From JBDSSS01 sp963764195 (GTDB lineage Bacteria; Actinomycetota; Actinomycetes; Actinomycetales; Dermatophilaceae): a stretch of DNA of 64,000 nt. Below the pieces are notes generated by a model. It was not told where the DNA came from and ran no database searches. It worked only from the letters and a program-made list of their open reading frames with translations. The DNA is taken from NCBI GenBank assembly GCA_963764195.1, contig CAVXRG010000003.1, forward strand, positions 1 through 64,000, in the 5' to 3' direction. Shown here one piece after another: positions 1-8,863 of the stretch (within the stretch, counting starts at the first letter, position 1; each line of letters starts with the position of its first letter). The position numbers and the translations under genes were made by a program.

Positions 1-99
1 GTGCTGAGTCGTCCCCATTTCCTCAGGGAGGACCCGGGGCAGGTCGATGTGGATCCGACGTTCCAGATCCTGCCGATCAGACTTCTGAGATGCGTCCAT
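1..99 (-). CDS. Partial hypothetical protein, N-terminus only
   Basis: The first 33 codons of a leftward gene lie here, and the rest is beyond the window edge. Reading begins MDASQKSDRQDLERRIHIDL and stays open to base 1. The ATG at 97-99 has a GGAG about seven bases upstream, which supports it; another in-frame ATG lies 12 bases further upstream. The piece is hydrophilic, with no signal peptide or membrane segment. I do not recognise the family. It reads away from the V-type ATPase operon, so it is probably not part of it. Confidence 0.4.
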   Translation of the reverse strand, partial: MDASQKSDRQDLERRIHIDLPRVLPEEMGTTQH

Positions 100-436
100 G
101 TTTGTCTCCATGGCCAATGGTGGCACGGGGCACGCCCTCATCCGCGGCGCGGAGCTCACCGGTCTCCGCTGTAGAAAGGTGCGCCTCCGGCAGCCGGCCG
201 GCGCACCGGTCCTTGCCTGGACGTGCCGGCAAACGCGGCCTTGTCCGATGGGGAAGATGCCACTCGGTGCAGGGCCGCCGGATGCCCGCCAGACACGCTG
301 TGGGGTGGTCCTGGCCCGTTGGTCCCGGGGTTCGAGCGAGCTCAGCGGCGGCGCTGACCCCCGGTCCCAGGTGGACTTTCATCGAGGCTCACAAGCCAAC
401 GAGGAGCTGCGATGGCCGCCGTGCTGGATCCTGTCC
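100..436. other. Gene-poor stretch, no supported gene
   Basis: No reading frame here has a convincing start, codon bias or recognisable protein. The left end must hold the promoter of the leftward partial gene. A good Shine-Dalgarno (GAGGAG) precedes an ATG at 412, but the protein read from it resembles nothing and runs out of frame with the better candidate that starts at 437. Decayed sequence is the simplest reading, given the transposase remnant just downstream. Confidence 0.4.
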
Positions 437-625
437 ATGATTCTGCGCAACCGTGCCATGCTCGAAGCATGCATCGTGTGCTGCCACGGCCGGAGGGGAT
501 CGCGCGTGGCGACGTGGCCGCAGGCCGCCATTCACCTGTGCGTGGCACATCTGGGCTGCGCAAGCCCGCGGTACGCCTGCGAGGCATGCCAGGCGGTGCT
601 CCCTCGGCGGTTGCGGACCATGTAG
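437..625 (+). CDS. Small cysteine-rich protein, possible zinc-ribbon or gene remnant
   Basis: A 62-residue frame holds cysteines and histidines in a zinc-binding-like pattern: CIVCCH near residues 12-17, HLCVAHLGC near 33-41, then CEAC. Such CxxC/HxC spacing is common in small actinobacterial metal-binding proteins. The start is uncertain (ATG at 437 or 458), and no strong ribosome site sits ahead of it. It lies directly upstream of a decayed IS256-type transposase, so it may be a broken gene. Function unknown. Confidence 0.3.
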   Translation: MILRNRAMLEACIVCCHGRRGSRVATWPQAAIHLCVAHLGCASPRYACEACQAVLPRRLRTM

Positions 626-925
626 ATCACTTCCGCCGCGGAGGCCGTCGACCACGTCCTCGCGGGGGCTTTGGACTCCAGGTCCCCGGCTTTCGTTGCG
701 AAGTGGCGGCGGTCCTGCACCGAGTTCATCCCACTCCGGGATTCCCCGGTCGAGCTGCGGACCGCGATGTTTCGTGCCCCCCGGCGCTGCGGTCCCCTCC
801 CCGACGAAGAGCCGGCCGTCACGATGCTCGGCTTGGCTGTCCACCCACTGCGACCCAGCCGGGCCGATCCCCGCGTCCAGATCGATGCCGGGGACAGCAT
901 CGTCAGCGTCCGCACCGCCACGTGA
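626..925 (+). pseudogene. Decayed IS256-family transposase, C-terminal remnant
   Basis: Reading from just after the stop at 623-625, the frame gives AAEAVDHVLAGALDSR, then KWRRSCTEFIPLRDSPVELR, then GPLPDEEPAVTMLGLAV. IS256-type transposases have, in the same order, an AALEALDxxW stretch, the W-x-EFIPF-x-PxEIR block and the GHFPxEQAALKxLYL block. The conserved TTNAIES segment expected between the last two blocks is missing, and there is no start codon, so this is a relic. It shows past insertion-sequence activity on the left of the ATPase operon. The match is from memory of the family, not an alignment. Confidence 0.5.
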
Positions 926-1045
926 GGCGAGCGCTGCCGGCTGAGTCGGTCGGCACCACGTGCCCACAGATCCCGAGTAAACCGGTGCTGGACTGCTGCC
1001 TGACCAGGGTGGCAGTAGGGGTGGGACTGGCAGAGCGGAGCCCTG

Positions 1046-1495
1046 ATGCCGCGGGTTCGTGATCTGCTACACCGCTTCCGGCCGTCCGGGGCCCCGGGCG
1101 GCGCCAGCACCACCGGGGTTCCGATCGACCGAGCGGCCACGGCGGCAGCTGAACTGGAACCGCTGTTCCTCCTACTGACCGAGGTGGATCGTCAGTGCGA
1201 CGACCTTGAGGACGCTGCCCGCCGGGACGCCTCCGCGATCACCGCGGCTGCGGCTGAACGGGTCCATGCGATCCTCGCCGACGCAAGCGGGCGGGCCGAG
1301 GCCGAACGCGCCGCGGCGCTGACGCGGATGCGTGGGCAGTGCGCTGCGGACGGGAACGCCGAGCTGGCGGCGGCACGTGTCGAGGCGGCGGCGATCAAGG
1401 AGCATTCGTCGCAGCGGATGGCGGGTTACGTCGATTCCGTGGTCGCTGCCGTGGGCGAACTGATCGGTGTTGAGAAACAGTCGAGGCCGTCGTGA
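1046..1495 (+). CDS. V-type ATPase coiled-coil subunit (G/H-like peripheral stalk)
   Basis: This 149-residue protein opens the V-type ATPase operon. Residues about 30-140 are an alanine-, glutamate- and arginine-rich helix with heptad character, interrupted by no membrane segment. In A/V-type ATPases such a protein pairs with subunit E as the peripheral stalk that holds the A/B head against rotation. Sequence alone does not fix the identity; gene position before subunit C and length support it. The ATG has CGGAG five bases upstream. Its stop overlaps the GTG start of the next gene, which implies translational coupling. Confidence 0.6.
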   Translation: MPRVRDLLHRFRPSGAPGGASTTGVPIDRAATAAAELEPLFLLLTEVDRQCDDLEDAARRDASAITAAAAERVHAILADASGRAEAERAAALTRMRGQCAADGNAELAAARVEAAAIKEHSSQRMAGYVDSVVAAVGELIGVEKQSRPS

Positions 1496-2412
1496 GTGTG
1501 GCGTGGGTGGCTGGCAGTGTCCGGGCAAACGCGATGAGTCAGCGGCGCGTGGGACGTGCCGCGGCCCGGGAAATCGCCGGGAGTTCGTCGCTTGACGAAG
1601 CCGTCGCGCGGCTGGCGGCATCGCCGTACGGGCACGATGTGCGGCCCGGCCAGTCGCTGGCCGTCGCCCAGCGCGCCCTGGTCGCGACGGTCGTGTGGAA
1701 CGTGCGGGTCTTGGCCGGATGGCTGCCGCGCGATGGCGTGGTGATGCTGCGCGCGCTGCTCGGGACGGTCGAGGCCGCAAATGTGAGCGATCACCTGCAG
1801 CGCCTAGCCGGTGGGCCCGCGCCGGCGCCCTTTGCCCTGGGAGGCTTGGCGACCGCTTGGCCACGGCTGGCGGCCACGACCGGGTTGGTGGACCTGCGTC
1901 AGGTGCTAGCGACGTCGCCGTGGGGTGACCCGGGTGGCGATACGCCTCGGGAGATTGCGGTGATGATGCGGCTCGCTCTGGCCGATCGGATCATGTCGGA
2001 AGTGCCCCGCGCGGGGGCCTGGGCAGCAGGAGCGGCAGCGTTGCTGCTGGCCAGGGAAATCGTGGACGACAACCACGCATGGTCGGAGCGAACGAGGCTG
2101 GCCGCTTCACGTGTCGTCGGATCTGCGGCGGCGTCGGCCTCTCTGCGGGAATTGTCCGATGCGCTACCGCCGGCCGCGCGGTGGGCCTTGGCCGACGTGG
2201 ACGACGTGAGTGGGTTGTGGCAGGCCGAGGCCCGGTGGTGGGCTCGGATCGAGCGTGACGGAGCGGCGCTATGCCGACACACCGGGGCGGGCCCGGACGT
2301 GCTGGTCGGCGCGGTCGCGATGATGGCCGTTGACGCATGGCGGGTGCGAGCCGCACTCGAGATCGCGGCCCGCGGTGGCGGCCCCTTGGAGGTCTTCGAT
2401 GCGGTGGCGTGA
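1492..2412 (+). CDS. ntpC: V-type ATPase subunit C (AC39/d-like)
   Basis: A 306-residue alpha-helical protein of the size and composition of the AC39/subunit C family, the funnel that links the central rotor to the membrane ring. It shows repeated VRxLAxWLP and ALLGTVEAANV-like segments, and lies between the stalk gene and subunit I as in many bacterial ntp operons. The GTG start overlaps the preceding stop, and its 3-prime end overlaps the start of the subunit I gene by 14 bases. Sequence conservation in this family is weak, so the assignment rests mainly on context. Confidence 0.7.
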   Translation: MSVAWVAGSVRANAMSQRRVGRAAAREIAGSSSLDEAVARLAASPYGHDVRPGQSLAVAQRALVATVVWNVRVLAGWLPRDGVVMLRALLGTVEAANVSDHLQRLAGGPAPAPFALGGLATAWPRLAATTGLVDLRQVLATSPWGDPGGDTPREIAVMMRLALADRIMSEVPRAGAWAAGAAALLLAREIVDDNHAWSERTRLAASRVVGSAAASASLRELSDALPPAARWALADVDDVSGLWQAEARWWARIERDGAALCRHTGAGPDVLVGAVAMMAVDAWRVRAALEIAARGGGPLEVFDAVA

Positions 2413-3796
2413 CGCATTGCACCCCGTCGCTATGCAGCGCGTCGCCCTGGTGGCTCCTCGAGACGCCCTGCGCGACCTGCTGGTTGTGGTCGCCGATACA
2501 GGCACGGTGGAACTGGACGACAGCGACGCACGAGGGGCGCAGCCGCTGGCGTCGCCTGCTGCGGACCGGCTGCAGCGTTTGCCGAGCGCCGGCGTGACTG
2601 CGGCGCTCGCCGCGGGCGAGCCGGATCTCGCTGGCTGGGAGCGTGCGGGTCGCGTCGACCTGATTGCCGGTGAGGCGCAGCTCGAGCACCGGGCCGCGCA
2701 AGCCGTCACCCGGGGTCGGGTGGCCGCGCTGGCCGGCTGGATGATGGCCGACGAGCTGTCCCGGCTCGCAAGCCGGGTCGCCAGCGAGGGTGCTGCGGTG
2801 GTGCCGATGCCGCGACCAGCCGGTGTGGACCCGCCGACGCTGCTCGCGCAGGAAGGGGCCGCACGGGACTTCGCCCCACTTGTCGAGACCTACGCGACCG
2901 TCCCGTACGCGGATCTGAACCCGTCGCTGGTCGCTGGGCTGGCCTACGTGGTGATGTTCGGCATGATGTTCGCCGATGTCGGGCACGGTGCGCTGCTGCT
3001 GCTCGCCGGGTTCGCGATCCGCGCCCGGTGGTGGTCGTCGCTGGATCGGCTTCGCCCCTTCTGGCTGTTCGTAGCGGGCGCTGGCCTGGCCAGCATGGTC
3101 TTTGGCGGGCTCTATGGGGAGTTCTTCGGCCCCACGCAGGTCGTGCCGGTGCTGTGGCTGGCTCCGCTCGATAACTCCGTAACGCTGCTCGGGGCGGCGG
3201 TCGCGGTCGGGGCGGTGTTGTTGGCGTGCGCGTACGGGCTGGGTACGCTCAACCGGTTCCGGGAGGGTGGTTGGCGCCGTGCGTTCTACGCACCGTCGGG
3301 TCTGGCTGGGGCGGCGCTGTTCCTCGGCCTCGGGCTGCTGGCCGGCGGGGTCTACCTCTCTCGGGGCTGGCTGGCGGCGCTGGGCGGGGTCGTGGCAGTG
3401 GCCGGTCTGGTGGTTGCCTACCTCGGCCTGCTCGCCGCGGCAGGGGGCCATGGCGCCGGTGCGGCGCAGGCCGGCATCGAGCTGTTCGACATGGTCGTGC
3501 GGTTGGCCTCCAACCTGGTCAGCTTCGCCCGGCTGGCCGCGTTTGGTCTCACTCACGCTGCGCTTGGCCTTGTTATCTGGCAAGCGACTACCGGGGCGGC
3601 CGAGCACGGTCCGCTCGGGGCTGTCGGCGCGGTCCTGATCTTCCTGATCGGCAACGCCGTGGCGCTGGCACTCGAGGGTCTCGTGGTGGCCATCCAGGCG
3701 CTGCGGCTGGAGTACTACGAGCTGTTCTCCCGGGTCTTCGACGGCGAGGGCCGGCCGTTTCGACCCTGGCACGTTCCGCTGAGCACCGTTTCGTGA
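2399..3796 (+). CDS. ntpI: V-type ATPase subunit I (a subunit, ion channel stator)
   Basis: Subunit I forms the ion half-channels beside the proteolipid ring. This copy is 465 residues, shorter than the usual 600-650, mainly because the soluble N-terminal domain is reduced. The diagnostic LNPSLVAGLAYVVMFGMMFA and DVGHGALLLL stretch opens the membrane domain near residue 180. Several hydrophobic helices follow, and SNLVSFARLAAFGL lies near residue 370, where the conserved channel arginine is expected. The ATG at 2399 is chosen because GGAGG sits six bases upstream; a second in-frame ATG is at 2432. Confidence 0.88.
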   Translation: MRWRDALHPVAMQRVALVAPRDALRDLLVVVADTGTVELDDSDARGAQPLASPAADRLQRLPSAGVTAALAAGEPDLAGWERAGRVDLIAGEAQLEHRAAQAVTRGRVAALAGWMMADELSRLASRVASEGAAVVPMPRPAGVDPPTLLAQEGAARDFAPLVETYATVPYADLNPSLVAGLAYVVMFGMMFADVGHGALLLLAGFAIRARWWSSLDRLRPFWLFVAGAGLASMVFGGLYGEFFGPTQVVPVLWLAPLDNSVTLLGAAVAVGAVLLACAYGLGTLNRFREGGWRRAFYAPSGLAGAALFLGLGLLAGGVYLSRGWLAALGGVVAVAGLVVAYLGLLAAAGGHGAGAAQAGIELFDMVVRLASNLVSFARLAAFGLTHAALGLVIWQATTGAAEHGPLGAVGAVLIFLIGNAVALALEGLVVAIQALRLEYYELFSRVFDGEGRPFRPWHVPLSTVS

Positions 3797-3812
3797 AAAC
3801 CCTGGAGGCGTC

Positions 3813-4253
3813 GTGTTGACCTGGATGATCTGCCTACCCGTGCTCGTCGCAGCCGCCGCGTCCGTCGGATGGTTGTTGCGTTGGCAGGGGCGCACGGCGC
3901 TGCGGGTGGTGTTGGCCGCCAATGGGGTGCTGATGCTGGCCGCGCTCGCGTTGCTGGCGGTGACGGCGCTGGCAGCCGGGCCATCCTCTGCGGCGACCGT
4001 GGCGCCCGCTACGGCCGTGGGGACAACTGTGGCGGCGACGGCGAACGGGTCGGCGCTGATCGGCGCCGCGATTGCGATCGCAGGCTCCTCGATCGGCGCC
4101 GCAATCGCGGTGGCCTACACCGGTTCCGCAGCCATGGCGGCGATCAGCGAACGACCGGAGTTGTTCGGCCGGGCCATGGTCATCGTCGGGCTCGCGGAAG
4201 GCATCGCCATCTATGGGCTGATCGTCTCGGTGATCCTGATCGGAAAAGCATGA
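3813..4253 (+). CDS. ntpK: V-type ATPase subunit K (proteolipid, rotor ring)
   Basis: A 146-residue membrane protein with four predicted helices that builds the rotating ring. The second hairpin is a classic c-type unit: SALIGAAIAIAGSSIGAAI, then ISERPELFGRAM, then GLAEGIAIYGLI, with ion-binding Glu129. The first hairpin (residues 1-52) lacks the glycine-rich c-type pattern, so the duplicated protein keeps only one good half. That matches the one-carboxylate-per-four-helices pattern of V-type rings. Proton or sodium specificity cannot be decided by eye. The GTG start has GGAGG four bases upstream. Confidence 0.88.
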   Translation: MLTWMICLPVLVAAAASVGWLLRWQGRTALRVVLAANGVLMLAALALLAVTALAAGPSSAATVAPATAVGTTVAATANGSALIGAAIAIAGSSIGAAIAVAYTGSAAMAAISERPELFGRAMVIVGLAEGIAIYGLIVSVILIGKA

Positions 4254-4281
4254 GTACCGAGCGACGACACGCAGAGCGAGC

Positions 4282-4500
4282 ATGAGCGACGTTGCGGCGA
4301 TCGGCGCCGCGCCGCAGATCGGTGGCTTCGCGCTGGCCGGGGCCCGCATCTACCCGGTCGACACCGCAGATCAGGCGCGGCAGGCGTGGCGGGTCATGCC
4401 GGGCACCGTCGCGGTGGTGATCCTCACCGACGCGGCAGCACGAGCGATCGGCTCCGACCGGACCGCGACGCAGGCTCCTCTGACCATCGTGTTGCCGTGA
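4282..4500 (+). CDS. ntpG: V-type ATPase subunit F
   Basis: A 72-residue protein, somewhat short for subunit F (usually about 100). It keeps the Rossmann-like core: GGFALAGARIYPVDTADQAR, followed by a VAVVILTD strand and an ending APLTIVLP. Subunit F binds the central stalk with subunit D and modulates ATP hydrolysis. It lies between subunits K and E, and its stop overlaps the GTG of subunit E, so it is part of the same coupled operon. The C-terminal regulatory helix appears to be missing or very short. Confidence 0.75.
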   Translation: MSDVAAIGAAPQIGGFALAGARIYPVDTADQARQAWRVMPGTVAVVILTDAAARAIGSDRTATQAPLTIVLP

Positions 4501-5009
4501 CCGAAACCGAGGTGCGCAGGCAGGCGCTGGAGCCACTGACGGTGACACTGCTGGCCAGGGCCCAGGCTGGCGCGGACGGCGAACGGGCGGCTGCCGAGCA
4601 GGAAGGCCAGCGAGTCGTGGCAGCAGCCGCCAGCCAGGCCGAGGCCTCACTGGCGCATGCCCAGGCGCTGGGCGAAGCCGACGCGGCCGGGTTGCTGGCG
4701 GCCGACCGGGCCACGTCCCGGCGCGCGGCCCGCGCGGTGGTCCTGGCCGCCCAGCGCGCCGCCTACGACGAGCTGCGCCATCGATCACGTGCCGCAGTGG
4801 CGGGGCTACTCGCCGATCCGGAGCGGCATCACCGTCTGGCGGTGACTGTCCGCGACCGGTTGGGCGAGGGCGCGACGGTCCGAGACCATCCGGCCGGCGG
4901 GGTGATGGGCGAGGCGCCAGACGGGCGCCACATCGACGCCTCGGTAGGCGCGCTCGTCGAAGCCGCTCTCGCTGGAATTGACCTGGGGCAGCTGTGGGCA
5001 CCTCAGTAG
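4497..5009 (+). CDS. ntpE: V-type ATPase subunit E (peripheral stalk)
   Basis: A 170-residue protein with an N-terminal coiled coil rich in Ala, Glu and Gln (about residues 1-90) and a C-terminal globular part containing DELRHRSRAAVAGLL and DASVGALVEAAL. This is the layout of V-type subunit E, which with the G/H-like partner forms the outer stalk. The GTG start lies inside the stop of subunit F, and the 3-prime end overlaps the start of the catalytic A gene by 16 bases. Family identity is inferred from architecture and position. Confidence 0.75.
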   Translation: MTETEVRRQALEPLTVTLLARAQAGADGERAAAEQEGQRVVAAAASQAEASLAHAQALGEADAAGLLAADRATSRRAARAVVLAAQRAAYDELRHRSRAAVAGLLADPERHHRLAVTVRDRLGEGATVRDHPAGGVMGEAPDGRHIDASVGALVEAALAGIDLGQLWAPQ

Positions 5010-6730
5010 CCGGTCCGGGCCCGGGTCGGCTACTGCGGGTCAGCGGACCCCTCGTTGAGGCCGAGGGACTCGTTGACGTCGCGATGTCGGAGATGGTTGC
5101 CCTGGGAGCGGCCGGCCTGCTCGGTGAGGTGGTGGCGATCCGGGACTCGATCGCATCGGTGCAGGCCTATGAATACACCGGTGGCCTTGCCGTGGGCGAT
5201 CCGGTGGCGGCGCTGGGCCGCCCGCTGTCGGCACGCCTCGGGCCGGGGCTGCTGGGCGGCGTGTTCGACGGCTTGCTGCGCCCGCTCTCTTCCGCACCGA
5301 CCTGGCTGACCCCGGGTTCACACCAGGAGGACACCGAAGCCGAGTGGCACTGGCAACCGGTCGTTGCCGAGGGGTCCGAGGTCATCGCGGGCGGGGTGTT
5401 GGGGGTGGTGCCCGATGCCGGCGGCCTCGAATACCGTGTCCTCGTGCCGCCGGGAGTTGACGGGCGCGTCGCGTGGCTGGCGGACACCGGGGTGTACCCG
5501 TCGGACGCGATCGTGGCCACCGTGTCCGGCACCCCGGTCGGCCTGAGCGCGCTGTGGCCGGTGCGCCGGCCACGTCCGGTGCGGGAGCGGGTCACGGCGG
5601 CCGAACCGCTACTGACCGGCCAGCGCGTGATCGACGCAATCTTCCCGCTGGCCCGCGGCAGCAGCGCGGCAGTGCCGGGCGGGTTCGGCACGGGCAAGAC
5701 AATGTTGCTGCAGCAGATCGCCAAGTGGTGCCAGGCCGACGTGATCGTCTACGTCGGCTGCGGCGAGCGTGGCAACGAGATGGCTGACGTGCTGGCCGAT
5801 CTGTCCACACTCACCGACCCGCGTACCGGGCGTCGGCTAGCCGAGCGCACAGTGATCATCGCCAACACCTCGAACATGCCGATGATGGCTCGGGAGGCGT
5901 CGATCTACACGGGGGTGACGGTCGCTGAGTACTTCCGCGACATGGGCTATCACACCGTCGTTATCGCTGACTCGACCTCCCGTTGGGCCGAGGCGCTGCG
6001 GGAGTTCGCATCCCGGTCGGGGGCACTGCCGGCGGAGGAGGGCTACCCGGCATCGCTTCCGTCAGCGTTGGCTGCGTTCTACGAACGGGCGGGCCGAGTG
6101 ACCACCCTGGGCGGGACCCCTGCATCCGTCACCATCATCGGCGCGGTGTCACCGGCCGGCGGCGACACGACCGAGCCGGTCACCGCTCAGACCGAGCGAT
6201 TCGTCCGCGGGCTCTGGAGCCTGGACCGCGACCTCGCCTACGCCCGGCACTACCCAGCAGTGGCGTGGGCCGGCTCGTTTTCACGCGACACAGACGCGCT
6301 CGGGGCCTGGTACGCACGCAACGGTGACCCGGACTGGGCGTCGCGCCGGGCCCGGGTCACGACGTTGCTGGCTGACGCGGACCGCCTCGGCGAGCTGGCC
6401 GAGCTGATAGGCGCCGGTTCACTGCCCGGGCACGAGCGTGTCGTGCTGCTCGCCGGACGGCTGCTGCGCGAGGGCGTGTTGCAGCAGAACGCGCTATCGG
6501 ACAACGATGCGCACTGCTCGGCGGCCAAGACCGCTGCCCTCATCGATGCCGTCCTCGCCGTGGTCGACGAAAGTGAAGCGATGATTGCGCGTGGCATCCC
6601 CGCCGCAGAGATCGAAGCGTTCGACTTTTCTCCGCTGCTGCGTGCTGCCCAGGAGACGCCGACGGAGGCCACCGCCGGGATCGCTGCTCGCCGCATGCAG
6701 ATGCTCGATGCCCTGACGGGCCTGCAATGA
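4994..6730 (+). CDS. ntpA: V-type ATPase catalytic subunit A
   Basis: The 578-residue catalytic subunit hydrolyses or makes ATP at the A/B interface. It has an N-terminal beta-barrel, the A-specific bulge region (about residues 95-190), and the P-loop GGFGTGKT near residues 229-236. GCGERGNEMADVL follows, then DSTSRWAEALREFASRSG and the GYPASLPSALAAFYERAGRV block typical of this family. Length matches bacterial A subunits, and no key residue looks lost. The GTG start overlaps subunit E by 16 bases; the stop overlaps the ATG of subunit B. Confidence 0.97.
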   Translation: MGTSVAGPGPGRLLRVSGPLVEAEGLVDVAMSEMVALGAAGLLGEVVAIRDSIASVQAYEYTGGLAVGDPVAALGRPLSARLGPGLLGGVFDGLLRPLSSAPTWLTPGSHQEDTEAEWHWQPVVAEGSEVIAGGVLGVVPDAGGLEYRVLVPPGVDGRVAWLADTGVYPSDAIVATVSGTPVGLSALWPVRRPRPVRERVTAAEPLLTGQRVIDAIFPLARGSSAAVPGGFGTGKTMLLQQIAKWCQADVIVYVGCGERGNEMADVLADLSTLTDPRTGRRLAERTVIIANTSNMPMMAREASIYTGVTVAEYFRDMGYHTVVIADSTSRWAEALREFASRSGALPAEEGYPASLPSALAAFYERAGRVTTLGGTPASVTIIGAVSPAGGDTTEPVTAQTERFVRGLWSLDRDLAYARHYPAVAWAGSFSRDTDALGAWYARNGDPDWASRRARVTTLLADADRLGELAELIGAGSLPGHERVVLLAGRLLREGVLQQNALSDNDAHCSAAKTAALIDAVLAVVDESEAMIARGIPAAEIEAFDFSPLLRAAQETPTEATAGIAARRMQMLDALTGLQ

Positions 6731-8184
6731 TCGAGCCGCAACCCGCGACGTCGCCTACCGCCGGCTCCACTGTCCGTCCTCCGATCGAATTGCCCGTGGA
6801 GTACGGCGGCACGAGCGAGTTGCGCGGACCGCTGCTCGTTCTGCGGGGTGTGGCCGGCGTCGGCTGGGACGAGTTCGCGACGATCCGCACCGAACCCGAT
6901 GACGTGACCGGCGCGGTCGATGGCGAACTGCGGCAGGGCCTGGTCCTGGAGGTCGACCGCGATCTCGCGGTCGTACAGGTCCTGCAAGGCACCGACGGCC
7001 TAGTGCCGCGGACCACCCGTGTGTCGTTCTCCGGATCCCCGATGTGGATTCCAGTCGGGGCCGACTGGCTAGGACGCATCTGCAACGGACGTGGCGAGCC
7101 GATCGACGGCGGTCCGCCGATCTCCGGCACCGCTACAGCCCCGGTGGCCGGCTACCCCTTGAACCCTACGCACCGCGACCCGCCGGCCGAGCCGGTGCTC
7201 ACCGGCATCTCGACTATCGATGCACTCACCACCATCGTCCGCGGCCAGAAGCTGCCGATCTTCTCGGTGGCCGGACTGCCGCACCTGGAACTTGCCGCGC
7301 AGATCGCCGCGCAGTCGATCGCCGGCGACGAGCCCTTCAGCGTCGTCTTCGCCGCGATGGGGCTGACACACGCCGACGCCGAGACGGTGCGGACGGCCCT
7401 CGAGGAGCGCTCGGCCGCCGGCGAATTGCTGCTGCTGCTCAACACCGCAGACGACCCCGTGATCGAACGGATCCTGACCCCACGTATCGCGCTGACCGTC
7501 GCCGAACACCTTGCCTTCGAGCTGCACCGACACGTCCTCGTGGTGATGGCCGACATGACCAGCTATGCCGAAGCCCTCCGCGAGCTGTCGGCCGCCCGCG
7601 GTGAAATGCCCGGCCGGCGAGGCTACCCAGGCGACCTCTACAGCGACCTCGCCTCCCTGTACGAGCGGTGCGGCCGCATCCGCGGCACCTCTGGATCAGT
7701 CACCGTCCTTCCTGTCCTCACGATGCCCGCGGGCGACATCACCCACCCTGTGCCCGACCTGACCGGCTACATCACTGAAGGCCAGATCGTGCTGGCCGCC
7801 GACGTGCATGCCCGGGGCATCTACCCACCGATCGACCCGCTGTCATCGCTGTCCCGTCTGATGCGCAGCGGGGCCGGACCCGGCCGAACCCGCGACGACC
7901 ACCTCGAACTCGCTGCCCAGCTGCTTGCCGCGATGGCCCGCGCCCGGCAGGTCCGAGAACTCGCCGAGATCATCGGAGCTGCCGCCCTCAGCGCGACAGA
8001 TCAGCTCTACCTCGACTTCGCCACGCAGTTCGAACAACGCCTGGCCAATCAGCACCCGGGCGAACGACGGAGTCTCGACGAGACCCTAGAGCGCTGCTGG
8101 GACGTCGCCAACATGCTGCCCCGCCGCGAGCTGACCATGCTGTCCCAACGCTTCCTCGACTCCCACCCACGAACCGAGGATTGA
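6727..8184 (+). CDS. ntpB: V-type ATPase regulatory subunit B
   Basis: The 485-residue non-catalytic nucleotide-site subunit alternates with A in the hexameric head. It shows the B-type GISTIDALTTIVRGQKLPIF segment and FSVAGLPHLELAAQIA in place of a true P-loop. Later it has MADMTSYAEALRELSAARGE and the C-terminal GYPGDLYSDLASLYERCGRI block. Those replacements are normal for B and are not damage. ATG overlaps the stop of A by four bases. The downstream D gene starts five bases after the B stop. Confidence 0.97.
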   Translation: MIEPQPATSPTAGSTVRPPIELPVEYGGTSELRGPLLVLRGVAGVGWDEFATIRTEPDDVTGAVDGELRQGLVLEVDRDLAVVQVLQGTDGLVPRTTRVSFSGSPMWIPVGADWLGRICNGRGEPIDGGPPISGTATAPVAGYPLNPTHRDPPAEPVLTGISTIDALTTIVRGQKLPIFSVAGLPHLELAAQIAAQSIAGDEPFSVVFAAMGLTHADAETVRTALEERSAAGELLLLLNTADDPVIERILTPRIALTVAEHLAFELHRHVLVVMADMTSYAEALRELSAARGEMPGRRGYPGDLYSDLASLYERCGRIRGTSGSVTVLPVLTMPAGDITHPVPDLTGYITEGQIVLAADVHARGIYPPIDPLSSLSRLMRSGAGPGRTRDDHLELAAQLLAAMARARQVRELAEIIGAAALSATDQLYLDFATQFEQRLANQHPGERRSLDETLERCWDVANMLPRRELTMLSQRFLDSHPRTED

Positions 8185-8188
8185 CGCC

Positions 8189-8863
8189 GTGCCGCCAATG
8201 GCAAGAGTCCCGCCCGGCCGGGCCGGGCGGATGTGGCTGCGCCAACGCCTGGACACGGCCGAACGCGGCCGCGGTCAGCTCGACCGCAAGCTGCGCATCC
8301 TGGTACCCGAACGGCAGCGGCTCCAGACCCGGGCCGCGCGCCGTAACGAGCAATGGGCCGCCACCGAGGCCGAGGCCCAGATGTGGCTGTTGCGAGCGAG
8401 CCTGCTCGGTGGCCAGGACGCGATACGCGGTGCCGCGCCACCCCAGCTGGTCGACATCACCGTGGTGTGGACCTCGTCCATGGGGGTCGTCTACCCCGAG
8501 GACGTCGCCGTCGCCGGTCGCGGCCCAAGGCCGCCCGTCCTCCTGGGCAACGCCGCCGTTGGACCCGCGGCCACCGCTTTCCACGCGGCGCTACGTGCCG
8601 GCGCCCGCGCTGCCGCCGCCAACGAGGCAGTCCGCCGCCTCGACGCCGAGATCGCCGTCACCCGCCGACGGATGCGCGCACTGGACAAACGGTGGTTGCC
8701 CTGGCTGCGTGACACGCTCGCCACCCTCGAACTCTCGCTCGAACAGACCGAACAAGAAGACAGCATGCGGCTGCGACGCATCATCGGTCCATCCCCATCA
8801 GCGCTCGACCCCTCGAATCGGACCCGTCCATCCCGCAACCGTGCGGACGGTCCCCCGGAATAG
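8189..8863 (+). CDS. ntpD: V-type ATPase subunit D (central rotor shaft)
   Basis: A 224-residue protein of the subunit D family, the long antiparallel coiled-coil shaft turning inside the A/B head. It begins PPGRAGRMWLRQRLDTAERG, which matches the family's N-terminal P-T/G-R-x-x-LxxLKxRLxxAxRG pattern. It has a second long helix near the C-terminus (RRLDAEIAVTRRRMRALDKR) and a basic tail. It closes the operon; a short GC-rich inverted repeat follows the stop. The GTG start is five bases after the B stop. Confidence 0.9.
   Translation: MPPMARVPPGRAGRMWLRQRLDTAERGRGQLDRKLRILVPERQRLQTRAARRNEQWAATEAEAQMWLLRASLLGGQDAIRGAAPPQLVDITVVWTSSMGVVYPEDVAVAGRGPRPPVLLGNAAVGPAATAFHAALRAGARAAAANEAVRRLDAEIAVTRRRMRALDKRWLPWLRDTLATLELSLEQTEQEDSMRLRRIIGPSPSALDPSNRTRPSRNRADGPPE

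Noticed and set aside
412..1062. Plus-strand frame with a good ribosome site at 412
   Set aside because: The protein is Arg/Pro-rich and featureless, and it conflicts with the IS256-like remnant in another frame.
1991..3922. Long open frame on the minus strand across the V-ATPase C and I genes
   Set aside because: It is opposite well-supported genes, has Arg/Pro/His-rich composition and no family resemblance; a GC-rich shadow.
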